Source of the DNA: Microbacteriaceae bacterium | GTDB lineage: Bacteria; Actinomycetota; Actinomycetes; Actinomycetales; Microbacteriaceae | Assembly: GCA_019638805.1 (NCBI GenBank) | Contig: JAHBTA010000002.1 | Coordinates: 62,001-126,000 of the forward strand | DNA: 64,000 bases | Direction of reading: 5' to 3' | Shown here: piece after piece, positions 47,732 to 58,078 of the stretch | Position numbering within the stretch: position 1 is the stretch's first letter | How the letters are laid out: the number at the start of each line of letters is the position of its first letter | Made by a program: the position numbers and the translations under genes | The notes under the pieces: generated by a model | The model's input: the letters and a program-made list of their open reading frames with translations, nothing else | Database searches by the model: none | Told to the model about the DNA's origin: nothing

Positions 47732-49838
47732 GGTCCAGACCCTGGCCCGCGATGATGAAGTCCTTGCGCGGTGCCACGTCGTTGCCCATGAGCAGCTCGA
47801 ACACCTCCCGCGCGCGATCCGCGTCGGCCATGGTGATCTTGCGCAGGGTGCGGTGCGCGCGACTCATGGTGGTCTCGGCGAGCTGATCGGCGTCCATCTC
47901 CCCCAGGCCCTTGTAGCGCTGGATGGGCTCCTGGTACTTCCGTCCGCCCTTGCGCAGCGTGCCCAGCACGGTGTGCAACTCGGCCTCGGAGTACGTGTAG
48001 ACGATGTCGTTAGGCTTGGCACCCGGATTCTGGATGATCACCCGGTGCAGCGGCGGCACGGCCGCGAAGACGCGCCCGGCCGTGATCATGTCCGGCATGT
48101 ACTTGTAGAACAGCGTCAGCAGCAGGGTGCGGATATGCGCGCCGTCGACATCGGCATCGCTCATGATGATGACCTTGCCGTAGCGCGCCTGGTCGAGATC
48201 GAAGGTGCGCCCCGAACCCGCGCCGATGACCTGGATGATCGAGGCGCACTCCGCGTTGCCGAGCATGTCGGTCAGCGAGGCCTTCTGCACGTTGAGGATC
48301 TTGCCGCGGATGGGCAGTAGCGCCTGGTACTCGCTGTCGCGCGCGAGCTTGGCGGTGCCGAGGGCCGAGTCGCCCTCGACGATGAAGAGCTCGGTGTCGC
48401 CGACCGTGGTCGAGCGGCAGTCCACGAGCTTCGCGGGCAGGGACGACGACTCGAGGGCGTTCTTTCGCCGCTGGGTCTCTTTGTGCGCGCGCGCCGAGAT
48501 GCGGCTCTTCATCTCGGCCACGATCTTGTCCAGGATCAGCGCCGACTGCGCCTTGTCGTCGCGCTTGGAACTCGTGAAGCGCTCCCCCATGCCCTTCGCG
48601 ATGGCGTTGGCGACGATGGCCCGCACAGCCGGGGTGCCCAGGACCTCCTTGGTCTGGCCCTCGAATTGCGGCTCGGGCAGGCGCACGGTGAGCACCGCGG
48701 TCAGGCCGGCCAGGACATCCTCTTTCTCGAGCTTGTCGTTGCCCGCCTTGAGCCGCCGCGCGTTCTTCTCGACCTCGGCGCGCAGGAACTTGAGCATGCC
48801 CTGCTCGAATCCGGCCTGGTGCGTGCCGCCCTTGGGCGTCGCGATGATGTTGACGAAGCTGCGGAACACCGTGTCGTACCCGGTGCCCCAGCGCAGCGCG
48901 ATGTCCACGGCGCATTCGCGCTCGAGCTCGGTGGCCACCATGTGGCCGTCGTCCTGCAGCACCGGCACTGTCTCACGGTAGGCACCGGTGCCCTGGATGC
49001 GCCAGGTCGCGGTCAGGGACTCGTCGGGCGCGAGGAAGTCGGCGAACTCGGAGATACCGCCCGCGAACCGGAACTGCTCGACGACCGGCTCGTCGCCGCG
49101 GTCGTCCTCGATGCGGATGCCGAGCCCGGGCACCAGGAACGCCGTCTGCCGCGCGCGCTCGGCCAGCTCCTCAGCCTGGAAGCTCGCCCCGCGCGTGAAG
49201 ACCTGCGGGTCCGCCCAGTACCGGATGCGGGTGCCGGTCACGCCCTTGCCCGCCTTTCCGACGACCCGCAGCTCGCTCGTCGAGACGAAGGGCGTGAACG
49301 GGGCGTCGGGACGCGGATGGGCCGGGTCGGCATCCTCGAAGACCCCCGGCTCGCCGCGGTGGAACGACATGGCCCAGGTCTTCCCGTCGCGGTCGACCTC
49401 GACGTCGAGCCGCTCGCTGAGCGCGTTGACCACGGACGCGCCCACGCCGTGCAGGCCCCCCGAGGCCGAGTACGAGCCCGAGCCGAACTTGCCGCCCGCG
49501 TGCAGCTTGGTGAAGACCACCTCGACACCGCTCAGACCCGTCTTGGGCTCGATGTCGACCGGGATGCCGCGGGCGCGGTCGCGCACCTCCACGCTCCCGT
49601 CGGGATGCAGCACGACATCGATGAGCTCGCCGTGGCCCGCGAGCGCCTCATCGACCGAGTTGTCGATGATCTCCCACAGGCAGTGCATGAGGCCGCGCGA
49701 ATCCGTCGAGCCGATGTACATGCCGGGGCGCTTGCGCACCGCCTCCAGGCCCTCGAGCACGCTCAGGTGACGGGCGGAGTAGGTCTCGGCGCTCGCCACG
49801 GGGCTCCTCTGAGATCGGGGAATCGGCCGGATGGCCAT
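47712..49838 (-). CDS. parE: DNA topoisomerase IV subunit B
   Basis: 708 residues, GHKL ATPase plus TOPRIM. N-terminal VLEGLEAVRKRPGMYIGST, ATP-binding EIIDNSVDEALAGH and GGLHGVGASVVNALS; the TOPRIM acidic motif ELFIVEGDSALGTAK and IIMSDADVDGAHI are intact. It lacks the insert typical of many GyrB proteins. It partners ParC (30416-32887). A TAGGCT box ends five bases before ATG 49838, suggesting a near-leaderless transcript. The 3' end overlaps the next gene by 20 bases. Confidence 0.92.
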   Translation of the reverse strand: MAIRPIPRSQRSPVASAETYSARHLSVLEGLEAVRKRPGMYIGSTDSRGLMHCLWEIIDNSVDEALAGHGELIDVVLHPDGSVEVRDRARGIPVDIEPKTGLSGVEVVFTKLHAGGKFGSGSYSASGGLHGVGASVVNALSERLDVEVDRDGKTWAMSFHRGEPGVFEDADPAHPRPDAPFTPFVSTSELRVVGKAGKGVTGTRIRYWADPQVFTRGASFQAEELAERARQTAFLVPGLGIRIEDDRGDEPVVEQFRFAGGISEFADFLAPDESLTATWRIQGTGAYRETVPVLQDDGHMVATELERECAVDIALRWGTGYDTVFRSFVNIIATPKGGTHQAGFEQGMLKFLRAEVEKNARRLKAGNDKLEKEDVLAGLTAVLTVRLPEPQFEGQTKEVLGTPAVRAIVANAIAKGMGERFTSSKRDDKAQSALILDKIVAEMKSRISARAHKETQRRKNALESSSLPAKLVDCRSTTVGDTELFIVEGDSALGTAKLARDSEYQALLPIRGKILNVQKASLTDMLGNAECASIIQVIGAGSGRTFDLDQARYGKVIIMSDADVDGAHIRTLLLTLFYKYMPDMITAGRVFAAVPPLHRVIIQNPGAKPNDIVYTYSEAELHTVLGTLRKGGRKYQEPIQRYKGLGEMDADQLAETTMSRAHRTLRKITMADADRAREVFELLMGNDVAPRKDFIIAGQGLDRERIDT

Positions 49839-49990
49839 CGTTCAGCCTAACCAGGCGCACCGACGGGATCCTCGCCGACACCCCATCGGTGCAGACCTGC
49901 TACGCGGTGAGCGAAATGCGCCCGATTACCCGGCCCGCGACGGTCGTCCATGCTTGACTGGTCGCACGTCGCGCACCCGAGGAGGACACC

Positions 49991-50218
49991 ATGTCGCAGA
50001 TCACCGACACCGTCGATGAGCTGGAGCTCGACGCCCCCCTCACCGCTTTCGACCGCTGCGACAGTTGCGGCGCGCAGGCCTATATCCGGGTGACCCTGGC
50101 GTCCGGCGACCTGCTGTTCTGCGCCCACCACGGCGCCAGGTTCAAGGACAAGCTCGCCCCCACCGCGATCAACTGGCACGACGAGACCGCGCGCCTGCAC
50201 GAGGCGCCCGCCGACTGA
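49991..50218 (+). CDS. DUF7455 zinc-ribbon protein
   Basis: 75 residues with RCDSCGAQAYIRVTLASGDL and FCAHHGARF, giving a CxxC...CxxH metal site, matching the small actinobacterial DUF7455 family found beside parE and sigA. A GAGGAGG SD lies 7-13 bases before ATG 49991. Its function is unknown. It is divergent from parE and ends 23 bases before the racemase-like genes. Confidence 0.85.
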   Translation: MSQITDTVDELELDAPLTAFDRCDSCGAQAYIRVTLASGDLLFCAHHGARFKDKLAPTAINWHDETARLHEAPAD

Positions 50219-50241
50219 CCGTTCGCCGGTAGATTCGACGC

Positions 50242-50922
50242 GTGGCCGGCATCCGGCGCGTCGCGCGCATCGACCTCGAGGCCCTCGCGAGCAATCTCGC
50301 GGGGGCCTCTGCCTCGTTCCTGGACGCGCGCGCCGACGCGTACGGCCATAATCTCGCGCTCGTCGGCCCGGTCGCACGGGACGCGGGAATCGTCCGGGTC
50401 CTGGTCTCCGACGACCGGGATGCCGCCCTTGCCTCCGCCGCCGGGCTCACCCCGGTCGTGGGCCGGCTCGCACCCCCGGACGTCGGTGATCTCGCCGGCG
50501 CTGCAGCCTACGGGCTGGAGTCGGGCGGGCGACCGGTCATGACCCTCGTGGGCGAGGTCATCGCCGTCAAGCACGTCGGCGCGGGCGCCGGGGTGTCCTA
50601 CGGCTACACCTACCGCACCCCCGCTCCTACGCATCTCGCCCTCGTGGGGCTCGGCTACGCCGACGGGGTGCCGCGCATCGCCGGGGGTCGGGCGCACGTC
50701 GCCATCGACGGACGCGCGCTGCCCCTGGTCGGACGCATCGCCATGGACCAGTTCGTGGTCGACTGCGGCGATGACCCGGTCGGGCTCGGGGACGAGGTCG
50801 CCCTGTTCGGATCGGGTTCGGTCGTCCCGTCCGCCGGGGAATGGGCGGGGTGGACGACCCGCGACGCGCTCGCGGTGACCGCGGGACTCGGCCCCCGCAT
50901 CCACCGGGAGGCGCGTGCGTGA
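50242..50922 (+). CDS. Truncated alanine-racemase homologue with the C-terminal catalytic half
   Basis: 226 residues instead of about 370. The N-terminus keeps the start of the barrel (RIDLEALASNLAGAS) and the ADAYGH loop, but Arg30 stands where the PLP lysine should be and most of the barrel is missing. The C-terminal domain is well preserved: GVSYGYTY (Y120, the family's catalytic Tyr), LGYADGVPR and GRIAMDQ (M168, D169). Alone it should not bind PLP. TAGATT ends six bases before GTG 50242, so the mRNA is probably leaderless. It overlaps the next racemase by 4 bases (GTGA). Confidence 0.85.
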   Translation: MAGIRRVARIDLEALASNLAGASASFLDARADAYGHNLALVGPVARDAGIVRVLVSDDRDAALASAAGLTPVVGRLAPPDVGDLAGAAAYGLESGGRPVMTLVGEVIAVKHVGAGAGVSYGYTYRTPAPTHLALVGLGYADGVPRIAGGRAHVAIDGRALPLVGRIAMDQFVVDCGDDPVGLGDEVALFGSGSVVPSAGEWAGWTTRDALAVTAGLGPRIHREARA

Positions 50923-51980
50923 CCGGACCGACGCTCATCCTGGACCTCGCCGGTTTCCGCGAGAACGTGCGCACGCTCGCCGCGATGGTCGCCCCCGCGC
51001 GCACCATGCTCGCGGTCAAGGCCGACGCCTACGGCCACGGGGCGGCCGAGTTCGCGACCGCCGCACTCGAGGGCGGGGCGGATTCGCTCGCGGTTCTCGA
51101 GGTGCCCGCCGGAATCCGGCTGCGCGAGGTGGGCTTCACGGTTCCGCTCTTCGCGTGGCTGCACGGGCGGGACACCGACTTTGCGGCCGCCATCACGGCG
51201 GACATCGATCTGGGTGTGTCCTCGATGGTCGAGCTGGAGCGCATCGCGGCCGCCGTGCGGACAGCCGGGTCCCCCGCGTCGGTGCACCTCAAGATCGACA
51301 CCGGGCTGCACCGCAACGGCGCGAGCCCGGAGGACTGGCCCGCCCTGGTGTCCGCCGCGCGCGACGCCGAGCGCGAGGGGCTCGTCCGGGTCGTCGCGCT
51401 CTGGTCGCACCTCGCGGATGCGTCCCCCGCGGACGACGAGGCCGCACTCGCGGAGTTCCGCGCGGCCGTCGCCGTGGCGGCGGGGCTCGGGGTCGAGCCG
51501 CCTCTGCTGCACCTCGCGGCCTCCTCGGCCGGGATCCGCGAGCCCGAGGCTCGCCTGGGGCTCGTGCGCTTCGGCATCGCGGCCTACGGAATCTCGCCCT
51601 TCGACGACGTCGACGGGCGGGGGCTGGGCCTCCGGCCCGTCATGACCTTCCGGGCGCCGGTGCTCGCACTCGAGGACGGCGTCGCGGTGCTGGCCGCCGG
51701 CTCGGGCGACGGTGTCGCCCCGGTCACCGCGGCCGACGGCGCCGCCGTGCTGCTCGAGGGCGTGCGGCGGCCGGTCCTCGGCGTCGACGTCGACACCATG
51801 ACCGTCGGCGTCGACGCTACCGCCGGGGGCCGGGTGACACCGGGCGATGTGGCTACAGTCTTCGGCCCCGGCGACGACGGCGAGCCGACCGCCGAGGAAT
51901 GGGCGGCGTGGGCTGGCACGATCGGCGACGAGATCGTCGCGCGCGCCTCCCGCCGTGCGGCCCGCGTCATCCGCCGCTGA
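50919..51980 (+). CDS. alr: Alanine-racemase homologue with the PLP-binding half only
   Basis: 353 residues. The barrel has all expected residues: K34 in AVKADAYGHG (PLP lysine), R132 in TGLHRNG, H164 in WSHLADAS, SSAG near 202-205 and R217 in VRFGIAAYG. The C-terminal domain, however, lacks the VSYG segment with the catalytic Tyr and has GVDVDT in place of GRICMDQ, so Tyr and Met of the second-subunit face are missing. These are exactly what the upstream homologue keeps. GTG 50919 overlaps its stop, so the two are co-translated. A heterodimer is likely (inference). Confidence 0.88.
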   Translation: MTGPTLILDLAGFRENVRTLAAMVAPARTMLAVKADAYGHGAAEFATAALEGGADSLAVLEVPAGIRLREVGFTVPLFAWLHGRDTDFAAAITADIDLGVSSMVELERIAAAVRTAGSPASVHLKIDTGLHRNGASPEDWPALVSAARDAEREGLVRVVALWSHLADASPADDEAALAEFRAAVAVAAGLGVEPPLLHLAASSAGIREPEARLGLVRFGIAAYGISPFDDVDGRGLGLRPVMTFRAPVLALEDGVAVLAAGSGDGVAPVTAADGAAVLLEGVRRPVLGVDVDTMTVGVDATAGGRVTPGDVATVFGPGDDGEPTAEEWAAWAGTIGDEIVARASRRAARVIRR

Positions 51981-51984
51981 GGCG

Positions 51985-52701
51985 CTACCTGGGGAGCGCG
52001 GGCAGGCCCAGCCGGGCGCGGATCGCGTCACGTGAGCGCCGCGCGTAGTCGTCCACTTCGGCCCGGCGGGCGTCGGGCTCGTGGCCGGTGACTCCGGCGA
52101 GCTCCGCGGCGAGGTCGAGCAGGCGATCGGCCCACACCGGGTTCATGGGCAGCAGCGGCCCGTGCAGGTTGGTCCCGATGAGCCCGCCCGCGATGAGGCC
52201 GTCCTCCGCGCCCGAGGCGAGCCGGGCGAACGGGGCGACCCCGGCATCCCGTGCGTCGTCGGCACCGAAGTTCACGAAGCCCGCGACCTCGCCCAGCTCG
52301 GTCTCCCCCGCGACCTCGCCCACCACGCGCTCCGGCGAGACCCGCGCGGTCGAGGGCAGCACTCCGGCACCCGCCGAGACCGAACCGTCGAGCTCGGTCA
52401 CCTCGCGGCCGAGCAATTGCCACCCGGCGGCGATCGCGAGGAACGGCACCCCGGCATCCGCCCAGGAGCGCAGCTTCTTCGCGTGCCGGGCGATGTCGGC
52501 GTGCAGGGGCTGCCGGGCCGATGCCGGACCACTGCCGATGTGCACGAGGTGCGCGGTGGACGGGAGGGCATCCCCCGCGCCCACGTCGATCACCTCGAGC
52601 GGCATTCCCCGCCATCCCGCGCGGACGCGCAGTGCCGTCACATTGCCGACATCGCCGTTGATCCCGAGTTCTCGCGGGTAGAGGTGCACGAGCGTGATCA
52701 C
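51985..52701 (-). CDS. gatD: GatD-like glutamine amidotransferase homologue without the catalytic cysteine
   Basis: 238 residues, GatD family by overall alignment: LYPRELGINGDVGNVTALRVRA, AIAAGWQLLGRE and GTNLHGPLLPMNP. In active GatD the nucleophile is the Cys of ICGGY; here A91 stands there (codon 52431-52429). H180 remains. The GGGxDxxQ motif is also altered (GSGPASARQ). It therefore should not release ammonia from glutamine. GTG 52701 overlaps the MurT-like stop (GTGA), with GGAGGG upstream, so the two are coupled as in canonical murT-gatD. Confidence 0.87.
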   Translation of the reverse strand: MITLVHLYPRELGINGDVGNVTALRVRAGWRGMPLEVIDVGAGDALPSTAHLVHIGSGPASARQPLHADIARHAKKLRSWADAGVPFLAIAAGWQLLGREVTELDGSVSAGAGVLPSTARVSPERVVGEVAGETELGEVAGFVNFGADDARDAGVAPFARLASGAEDGLIAGGLIGTNLHGPLLPMNPVWADRLLDLAAELAGVTGHEPDARRAEVDDYARRSRDAIRARLGLPALPR

Positions 52702-53972
52702 GACGCGCCCTCCAACTCGCGATAGCCCAGTCGCTTGCGGATGAGCATCATCTGCTCGTAGTTCACGACCATGGTCTTGCGACCGGTGGCGGGTGGCGGC
52801 AGGGCGAGGAAGCGATCGAGCGCCGGGCCGAGCTCGGGCACGACCGCGTCCACGCGAACGCCCTCGTAGGCGAAACGCGTCGCGAATTGCCAGCACTTGG
52901 TGCCCGTGACGACATCGACGCGCCGGATCTTCGACAGGTCGGTTCCGTACACCCAGGACGGGTCGGGCGTGCCCTCGTCGACCGCGACGAGCACCTGCTC
53001 GGGCGGCTCCGGCAGCGCGTCGAGGTTGACCTGCATACTCGGCGGGTTCTTCATCATGAGCAGCTCGAGCTCCTCGCCGGCCGGCGTGCGGATGACCTCC
53101 CCGCGCCCGTAGACCGCGGCCATCGAGCCGACGCCCCGCGCAGCGGCCGCGAGATCGAAGCCGTCGCCCAGGAGTGCGCGCGCCATCGCGAACGCGGCCG
53201 TCGCATCCACCGCGTTGTGCAGCCCGCGTGCCGGCAGCATGACATCGACCCCCACGCCGTCCACCTCGATCACGGCGACCTCGTCGTGCGCCGAGACGAG
53301 CCGGGTGGATGCCGCGATCGGCGCCGCCTGGGACGTCGCGAGCGCCGGGTTGTCGCCCCTCGCGAGCCAGGCGGACTCTGCCAGCAGCTTCGGGTCCGTG
53401 GCGAAGGCGCTCAGCTCGGCGCCCCGATCGGCGAGTCGGGAGGCCAGCGCCACCAGGTTGTGGTCGTCGGCGTTCACCACCAGGTGACGGGTCGCGACCG
53501 CGGCGAATGACTCGAGCATGCCCACCACGCGATCCGGCTCGTGGAAGCGGTTGAGCTGGTCGACCTGCACGTTGATGAGCAGGACGCTGTGCGGGACGAG
53601 GCGCTTCGCCAGCTGCGGGCCGAACGCCTCGTCCACCTCGAGCACCGCGATCGTGTTGCGCAGCCGCCCGTCGAGGGGTGCGGTGGCGAGGATCGCGGAC
53701 GCGATGCCCTGCGGGAGGTTGGCGCCGCTGGGGTTGGTGAAGACGTCCACCCCGTTCTCGCGCAGCGCGCTGACCAGCATCTGCGTCGTGGTCGACTTGC
53801 CGTTGGACCCCGAGACGAAGACCACCCCGAGGGGGAGGTTCTCGACCGCGCGCTGCAGGAAGCGCGGCGCGATGAGCAGGGCCACCCGGCCGGGGAACGC
53901 GGAGCCGCCCCCGCGCAGGCGCGTGAGCACCCGGGCCAGCCGGCCGGCGAGCACCGCCAGCGCCGTGCGCAC
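52698..53972 (-). CDS. murT: MurT-like Mur ligase homologue
   Basis: 424 residues, MurT family (Mur ligase central domain plus DUF1727): P-loop VSGSNGKSTTT, AVLEVDEAFG, LLINVQVDQLNRFHE, KNPPSMQ and DPSWVYGTD. Departures from canonical MurT: no four-cysteine ribbon between residues about 190 and 225, R lost in the FRDQ motif (VQVDQ), KNPxG changed to KNPPS, and one Asp of the SWIYDADF motif replaced by Gly. Canonical MurT amidates D-Glu of lipid II with GatD. Here the pair is likely repurposed. GTG 53972 starts 5 bases after sigA. Confidence 0.88.
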   Translation of the reverse strand: MRTALAVLAGRLARVLTRLRGGGSAFPGRVALLIAPRFLQRAVENLPLGVVFVSGSNGKSTTTQMLVSALRENGVDVFTNPSGANLPQGIASAILATAPLDGRLRNTIAVLEVDEAFGPQLAKRLVPHSVLLINVQVDQLNRFHEPDRVVGMLESFAAVATRHLVVNADDHNLVALASRLADRGAELSAFATDPKLLAESAWLARGDNPALATSQAAPIAASTRLVSAHDEVAVIEVDGVGVDVMLPARGLHNAVDATAAFAMARALLGDGFDLAAAARGVGSMAAVYGRGEVIRTPAGEELELLMMKNPPSMQVNLDALPEPPEQVLVAVDEGTPDPSWVYGTDLSKIRRVDVVTGTKCWQFATRFAYEGVRVDAVVPELGPALDRFLALPPPATGRKTMVVNYEQMMLIRKRLGYRELEGAS

Positions 53973-53977
53973 CCGGC

Positions 53978-55609
<1,632 letters not shown>

Positions 55610-55733
55610 GCAGACCTCTTCCGGTGCATCTGGGCAGTATGAGGACCCATGTCAAGTCCCCCGCGACGGCTCCCGCTCGTGATGAAACGGGAACGGCGTC
55701 GGCTCCGGGGATCGACCGGGTCCTGAGTGTCGA

Positions 55734-57059
55734 TTATCGCACAGTCCCGGGTGGCCTCCCGCGCCGCGCTCTGAAGAGTGCAACCCACAGGGGGGCGATC
55801 TGTATTCCCTCGGCCTCGAAGAGCGCCCTGCGCGCCCGGCGCCGGGCGATGGCCACACCCACCATGCCCACGACGATGACCGCGATCGGCACCACGAAGG
55901 CCAGCCGGAACGCGTCCAGCGAGTAGAGCGGCGCGGCCGGGCCGCCGGTCGCACGCACCAGGTCGATGACCAGGCCCATGCCGAACATCGAGAGGAAGCC
56001 GCCGATGAACCCACCCGTGTTGACGATGCCCGACGCCGAGCCCATGGCGTGCGAGGGGTTGAGGGTGCGCGCGACGTCGAAGCCGATCAGGGAACCCGGC
56101 CCGCCCATCCCGATCGCCAGGAAGAGGGCGCCGACCAGGATGGTCGGAGGCGTGCCCGGCCACAGCACCACGACGGCCCACACCACGAGGATGATGCTCA
56201 CCACGAAGAGCGCCAGGTTCGAACGCCGCATCGGGTACCTGGTCACCAGGTAGCCGAGCACCGGGCCGGTCGTGACGTTGCCGACCACGAGCATCGTGAA
56301 GACGAAGGCCGCGGTGCCGAGGTCCAGCCCGAGCCCGGCGGTGAGGAAGGGGTAGCCCCACAGCAGCCCCATCGCGGTCGGGGCGGTTCCCCCGGTCAGG
56401 TGCACCCAGAAACCGAGCTGGGTTCCCGGGCGCCGGACGGTCGCGAGCAGCTGGTGCAGCATCCCCCCGGCCGGGACCGGGCTCGTGAGGGGCGGCGGCT
56501 CGCCTCGCCGCACGAGTGCGGCCGCGACGGCTGCCGCGACGACGGAGAGCCCGCTCGCCGCCAGGAGCGCGGGACGCCACCCCGTCGCCTGCAGCAGGAA
56601 CGCGAACGGCACGGTCGCGATGATCTGCCCGAACTGCCCCAGCGTGCCCACCCATTGCGCGAGCTGCGGCAGGATCCGCCCGCCGAACCAGTTGGGCAGC
56701 AGGCGGATGACGCTCACGAACGTCAGCGCATCCCCCATTCCCACGAGCACCCGGGCCGCGATCACGACGCCGATGCTCGGCGCGAAGGCCAGCACGACCT
56801 GACCCGCCGCCATGATGAGGGCGCCCGCGACGATGAGGCGCTTGGGCCCGACGCGGTCGGCCAGGACTCCGACCGGGATCTGCAGCACCGCGTACACGAT
56901 GATCTGGATGACCGCGACGCTGGACACGGTCGCCGCGGACACCGCGAACCGCTCGGTCGCCTCCACCCCGGCCACGCCGAAGGAGGTGCGCTGGGTCATG
57001 CCCACGACGTAGGCGAGAACCGCCGCGCCGAAGACGACCCAGGAACGCGCGGAGTTCAC
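55734..57059 (-). CDS. Major facilitator superfamily transporter
   Basis: 441 residues with 12 membrane helices. Motif A-like GVLADRVGPKRLIVAG follows helix 2, and PNWFGGRILPQLAQWVG lies between the halves. It resembles the nitrate/sugar-acid (NNP/ACS-like) branch of MFS carriers, but the substrate cannot be named. TAACCT ends seven bases before GTG 57059 with no SD, so a leaderless transcript is probable. It lies between sigA and the PAC2 gene. Confidence 0.85.
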   Translation of the reverse strand: MNSARSWVVFGAAVLAYVVGMTQRTSFGVAGVEATERFAVSAATVSSVAVIQIIVYAVLQIPVGVLADRVGPKRLIVAGALIMAAGQVVLAFAPSIGVVIAARVLVGMGDALTFVSVIRLLPNWFGGRILPQLAQWVGTLGQFGQIIATVPFAFLLQATGWRPALLAASGLSVVAAAVAAALVRRGEPPPLTSPVPAGGMLHQLLATVRRPGTQLGFWVHLTGGTAPTAMGLLWGYPFLTAGLGLDLGTAAFVFTMLVVGNVTTGPVLGYLVTRYPMRRSNLALFVVSIILVVWAVVVLWPGTPPTILVGALFLAIGMGGPGSLIGFDVARTLNPSHAMGSASGIVNTGGFIGGFLSMFGMGLVIDLVRATGGPAAPLYSLDAFRLAFVVPIAVIVVGMVGVAIARRRARRALFEAEGIQIAPLWVALFRARRGRPPGTVR

Positions 57060-57085
57060 ATGGCCCAGGTTAGGACCCGCGGGGA

Positions 57086-57991
57086 TCAGTCCTCGCGACG
57101 CTCGGCGAGGAAGCGCTCGAGCTCGGCCGCGATGGCGTCCCCGTGCGGAACCTCGCCGTCGGAATCCACGAGCGGCGACGGGAGGCGGTTCTCCTCCATG
57201 TAGGAGTCATGGCGCTCCTCGAGCGTCCCCACCAGTCGCTGCAGCTCGGCGTTCTGCCCCACCTGGTCGTCGACCTTCTGGATGAACTCGCGGTTCTCCT
57301 CCCGCAACCGGTCCGTCGGGAAGATGAGCCCGGTCGCCGCGCTGATGCTCTCGAGCGCGCTCACCGCGGCCAACGGGTACTCGGTGTCGGCGAGATAGTG
57401 CGGGATGAGCAGCACGAAACCGGCCGTGGGGTGCCCCAGCTCGGCCAGGCGGTACTCCAGGAGGTGCAGCGCGTTGGTGGGCACCTGGGTGTGGGGCCGC
57501 CAGATCGACATGGCATCGATGAGCTCGCGCCGGTTGCCGCTCACCGTGACCCCGATCGGGCGGGTGTGCGGCGTCGGCATCGGGATGGCGTGCACCCAGG
57601 TCGTGTCGCGCACGTCGTAGCGCTCCACGAGCTGCACGACCGCCCGGGTGAACCGCTCCCACTGGAAGTCCGGCTCGAAACCGGTCAGGAACAGGAAGGG
57701 CTGGCCGAGCTCGTCGTCGGCCAGGTAGAGGGACAGCTTGGCCGGTTTGTAGTCGGTCAGGTGATCCTGGTCGAAGTACATAGTGGGGCGCCTTGCCCGG
57801 TAGTCCAGGAGGGCGTCGGCGTCGAATTGCGCGATCTCGCGCACGTCCAGGGTCTCGAGCAGGTACTCGCTGAGCTGCGAAACCGCCGAGCCGGCATCCG
57901 AGAAGCCGGTGAGCCCGGCGACCAGGTGCAGTCCCGCCGGCACACTCGCGGCATCGACGGACACGTCGTACAGCCCACCCGGATCCCGCAT
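57086..57991 (-). CDS. PAC2-family protein
   Basis: 301 residues. A PAC2 domain spans about residues 15-240 with LVAGLTGFSDAGSAVSQLSE, HLLEYRLAELGHPTAGF and LIPHYLADTEYPLAAV; the C-terminal 50 residues are charged and helical. PAC2 proteins relate to proteasome assembly chaperones, but their role in bacteria without a proteasome is unknown. A TAAAAT -10 box ends six bases before ATG 57991, a clear leaderless layout. It is divergent from pepA. Confidence 0.88.
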   Translation of the reverse strand: MRDPGGLYDVSVDAASVPAGLHLVAGLTGFSDAGSAVSQLSEYLLETLDVREIAQFDADALLDYRARRPTMYFDQDHLTDYKPAKLSLYLADDELGQPFLFLTGFEPDFQWERFTRAVVQLVERYDVRDTTWVHAIPMPTPHTRPIGVTVSGNRRELIDAMSIWRPHTQVPTNALHLLEYRLAELGHPTAGFVLLIPHYLADTEYPLAAVSALESISAATGLIFPTDRLREENREFIQKVDDQVGQNAELQRLVGTLEERHDSYMEENRLPSPLVDSDGEVPHGDAIAAELERFLAERRED

Positions 57992-58078
57992 GCCACGATT
58001 TTACGTGGCGCCCCTCGTGCCCGCCCGATCGCCGGGCTCCCCCGGTCACGCCGACAGCGAACGCAATACGCTCGAACC

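Noticed and set aside
30416-49838. gyrA/gyrB identity for the topoisomerase genes
   Set aside because: No GyrA-box in the A subunit and no neighbouring dnaA/recF region; the sepH and sigA contexts fit parC and parE.
50242-51980. One alanine-racemase gene broken by a frameshift
   Set aside because: Each product has its own barrel start, ADAYGH loop and C-terminal end, so these are two genes, not two fragments of one.
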